Position numbers and translations under genes: made by a program
In this document: piece by piece, positions 5,841 to 7,762 of the stretch
Layout: the number at the start of each line of letters is the position of its first letter
Position numbering within the stretch: position 1 is the stretch's first letter
NCBI RefSeq assembly: GCF_000297435.1
Contig: NZ_CAIP01000050.1
Coordinates: 1 to 7,762 of the forward strand
Length of the DNA: 7,762 nt
From: Microcystis sp. T1-4
GTDB taxonomy: Bacteria > Cyanobacteriota > Cyanobacteriia > Cyanobacteriales > Microcystaceae
Reading direction: 5' to 3'
The notes under the pieces: generated by a model
What the model was told of the DNA's origin: nothing
The model's input: only the letters and a program-made list of their open reading frames with translations
The model's database searches: none

Positions 5841-7723
5841 CGGCACAACAAGAATGGCAGAAATTTTTGAAAAAACTCCAAAAAGATAAAAATCCTCTTT
5901 ATGACTTGTATAAAGATAGTCAGTTAGAAATAGGTACAGAAATAACTATTTATTTTTCTGACGAAGAAGCGAAAAAAAAAGCAAGTGCTAAATGGCAGAA
6001 ATTACAAGCCAAGTTTCCGCCACACTGGAAAAATCAAAAGATTAATTTCAAAGTTGGACAGTTAGCCCCTTCCTCCATTACTGCAATGACAAGATCGACA
6101 GCAAGAACAAATAATCCAACCAGTCGGAAATTAACCAGTCCTCTACAAGCACTGAATCATCGATTATTTAATAATAATGACACAGCTAAACCAGTTCTAA
6201 TAGAAGCGGCGGCGGCGGATAAAACTTGTCAGTCTTTATACCAACAATTAACTGAGAAAACTAAACGATTAGCTGATGAAACTCTGACTGTTGAATTCAT
6301 CTGGAGGCTGCGTGTAGGAGGAATGCGCGGTTTTCAGGAGTTACTTCTTCCTGTATTTCATCCAGTCTATGGTGTACCTTATATCCCTTCTAGTAGTTTA
6401 AAAGGTGTAGTAAGAGCTTGGGCAAGACAACATCGACCAGAAGCTGAGGTAAATCGACTTCTGGGGAAACTAGAAGATGGTATCGGTTGCGTTCAATTTC
6501 TTGATGCTTTTCCCACTGCACCTTGTTTGACTGTAGATATCGCTAATCCTCAATGGAGTTGGGAAAATAACCGAGTATGCTATCAACCTGTCCCCCATTA
6601 TCTGTTGTCAATGGAAGAACCTGAGATTTTAATTGGGTTGACTCGTACCAGCAGAGGTAAATTAGAAGATGTCAGCAAAGTCAAAGATTGGTTACAAATA
6701 GCTTTATCAGCAGGAATTGGTTCGCGGGTTAGTGCGGGGTATGGTAGAACATCTGTTGCTTCTAGTTTGTCTCATCACTCTTCCCATGCTTTTAAATTAT
6801 GGACGCAAGGGATATATGGCGCAAATCCTCCCGCTAAAGATAATCAATATCAGGGAAATAATGAATTTCGTCCCGTAGCAGTGCGAGGGATGCTGCGTTA
6901 TTGGTTTCGTGCAGTAGGATTAAGTATTTATTCACCGCAGCAATGTAAAGATTTAGAAGGTAGGTTATTTGGTACTATTGAACCGCAAGCTCAAGAAGGA
7001 CTAATTCGTATTTCTGTAGATTGGAAAGAGGAAAAAGGTGATCGCAATCGTCCTTATTTTTGTGAAGGTAATATTCTACTAGAAGCTAAAAATCAGGATG
7101 CTCTCAACTTAGCAGAAAAGTTATTGCAATTATCTTCTCATTTAGCAGGAATTGGGAGAGGATCGAGACGATCATTGCATTGGAATAATCCAATAGGATT
7201 AAGGGGATGCCATTGGGAAGTTGACACTAAAAAACTACCTCGTAATCAAGAACTATGGCAGCAGTTTCTTAGAGAGGTAAAAGATTCTTTACTTGCCCTA
7301 CAGTCTGCCATAGGAGATCCTGCTAATTGTCCTCCCGGAAATCCTGGCAATCGCTCTCAAGATGTTTTGAATAGTCAGGCTCAAATTTATTTAATTTCTT
7401 GTCCTAGTTTAAAATATCCTGGAACTGTCAATAATTGGCAAAACGAAGGATTAAGGTCAGAAGTACGGGGAAAAGGGTTGGATTTCCTTTATAGTAGTGG
7501 CTTTAAAGGTGTCAATCAAAAAGGAAATGGAAATGCTAATGTTGGCGGACGAATCAGCCGACAAGGAGAAACTGCTTCTACACCTTCTTATGTGCTAATT
7601 AAATCTAATTTTCCCCCACAACAGGAACCTTATCAAACAGTAACAATTTTTGGAGTTAACCAGCGTGATCGCGCTACATTTATTCAACAATTAAACTCAT
7701 TAAACCCTATGCAAATTCAGTGA
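5837..7723 (+). CDS. Cmr6-Cmr1 fusion protein, 3'-end capping RAMP subunits
   Basis: One uninterrupted 628-residue frame contains two RAMP proteins that are separate in classical Cmr complexes, where both sit at the crRNA 3' end. Residues 1-150 are a lysine-rich, partly low-complexity region I cannot assign with confidence. Residues about 152-310 are Cmr6-like: VEFIWRLRVGG, YIPSSSLKGVVRAWARQ (182-198) and the closing IGSRVSAGYGR (294-304). A Ser/His-rich linker (about 307-318) leads to a Cmr1-like half: FKLWTQGIYGAN (from 319), FRPVAVRGMLRYWFRA (344-359), LEGRLFG (373-379) and GIGRGSRRSL (438-447). The linker shows no stop, no in-frame ATG with a ribosome-binding site, and no frameshift, so the fusion looks genuine. 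The ATG overlaps the cmr5 stop. A run of nine A bases lies in the N-terminal part. Cmr6 is the firmer call; Cmr1 rests on the RP...RGxLRyWfRa and LFG motifs and the absence of any other cmr1 in the operon. Confidence 0.88.
   Translation: MTAQQEWQKFLKKLQKDKNPLYDLYKDSQLEIGTEITIYFSDEEAKKKASAKWQKLQAKFPPHWKNQKINFKVGQLAPSSITAMTRSTARTNNPTSRKLTSPLQALNHRLFNNNDTAKPVLIEAAAADKTCQSLYQQLTEKTKRLADETLTVEFIWRLRVGGMRGFQELLLPVFHPVYGVPYIPSSSLKGVVRAWARQHRPEAEVNRLLGKLEDGIGCVQFLDAFPTAPCLTVDIANPQWSWENNRVCYQPVPHYLLSMEEPEILIGLTRTSRGKLEDVSKVKDWLQIALSAGIGSRVSAGYGRTSVASSLSHHSSHAFKLWTQGIYGANPPAKDNQYQGNNEFRPVAVRGMLRYWFRAVGLSIYSPQQCKDLEGRLFGTIEPQAQEGLIRISVDWKEEKGDRNRPYFCEGNILLEAKNQDALNLAEKLLQLSSHLAGIGRGSRRSLHWNNPIGLRGCHWEVDTKKLPRNQELWQQFLREVKDSLLALQSAIGDPANCPPGNPGNRSQDVLNSQAQIYLISCPSLKYPGTVNNWQNEGLRSEVRGKGLDFLYSSGFKGVNQKGNGNANVGGRISRQGETASTPSYVLIKSNFPPQQEPYQTVTIFGVNQRDRATFIQQLNSLNPMQIQ
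5972..5980 (+). repeat. Homopolymer tract A9 inside the cmr6-cmr1 gene
   Basis: Nine consecutive A bases encode three lysines (E-E-A-K-K-K-A-S). Gain of one A would bring an in-frame TAA within a few codons; loss of one A would reach a TAG near 6062. The tract is therefore a possible site of replication or transcriptional slippage that would switch off the last gene of the operon. The reading frame as given is intact. Confidence 0.6.
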
Positions 7724-7762
7724 ACTAGCCCGATGCCAACCAACTCAGAGATTTTTTAAAAA
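7724..7762. other. Short downstream segment, no feature recognised
   Basis: The 39 bases after the fusion-gene stop contain no ribosome-binding site followed by a durable reading frame: the ATG at 7733 meets a stop after eight codons. The T6A5 run at the end (from about 7752) lacks a preceding GC-rich stem, so it is not a convincing terminator. The operon may continue beyond the window. Confidence 0.5.

Noticed and set aside
6740..6800. Hidden frameshift or internal start splitting the Cmr6 and Cmr1 halves
   Set aside because: The frame is continuous through the linker; the only nearby ATG (6786) is out of frame and lacks a ribosome-binding site.
7733..7762. Small reading frame or terminator after the last gene
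   Set aside because: The ATG at 7733 runs only eight codons, and the T/A run has no GC-rich hairpin before it.

Overview
The window holds the effector operon of a type III-B (Cmr) CRISPR-Cas system, almost certainly from a cyanobacterium. The organism call rests on an AT-rich background, four perfect copies of the cyanobacterial HIP1 palindrome (GCGATCGC), several near-copies, and protein features that resemble the cyanobacterial III-B variant I recall from Synechocystis 6803 (III-Bv). I cannot name a species.

Layout: bases 1-304 carry no gene. They contain a 16-bp inverted repeat about 200 bp apart (possibly a small non-autonomous element) and then a weak promoter-like stretch before the first gene. 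Five genes follow, all on the + strand and almost without gaps: cmr2/cas10 (305-3286), cmr3 (3293-4534), cmr4 (4531-5448), cmr5 (5445-5840) and a fused cmr6-cmr1 gene (5837-7723). The last three junctions are all 4-base ATGA stop/start overlaps, and cmr2-cmr3 are 6 bases apart, so the set is very likely one translationally coupled operon. The final 39 bases hold nothing recognisable.

How the parts work together: Cmr4 copies should form the backbone on the crRNA, Cmr5 the small-subunit filament, Cmr3 should hold the crRNA 5' tag beside Cas10, and the Cmr6-Cmr1 fusion should cap the 3' end. Target RNA binding would then activate Cas10.

The most interesting point is a pattern of active sites. 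Cas10 keeps an intact GGDD cyclase motif and the matching DGD motif of the first palm. It shows no HD nuclease motif and no zinc-knuckle cysteines. By eye, Cmr4 lacks the aspartate that cuts target RNA in canonical Cmr complexes. The complex therefore looks like an RNA-triggered signalling device (cyclic oligoadenylate synthesis) with its own DNA- and RNA-cutting sites missing. No cas6, cas1/cas2, CARF effector or CRISPR array is present here, so crRNA processing, adaptation and the signal-activated effector must be encoded elsewhere or supplied by the host.
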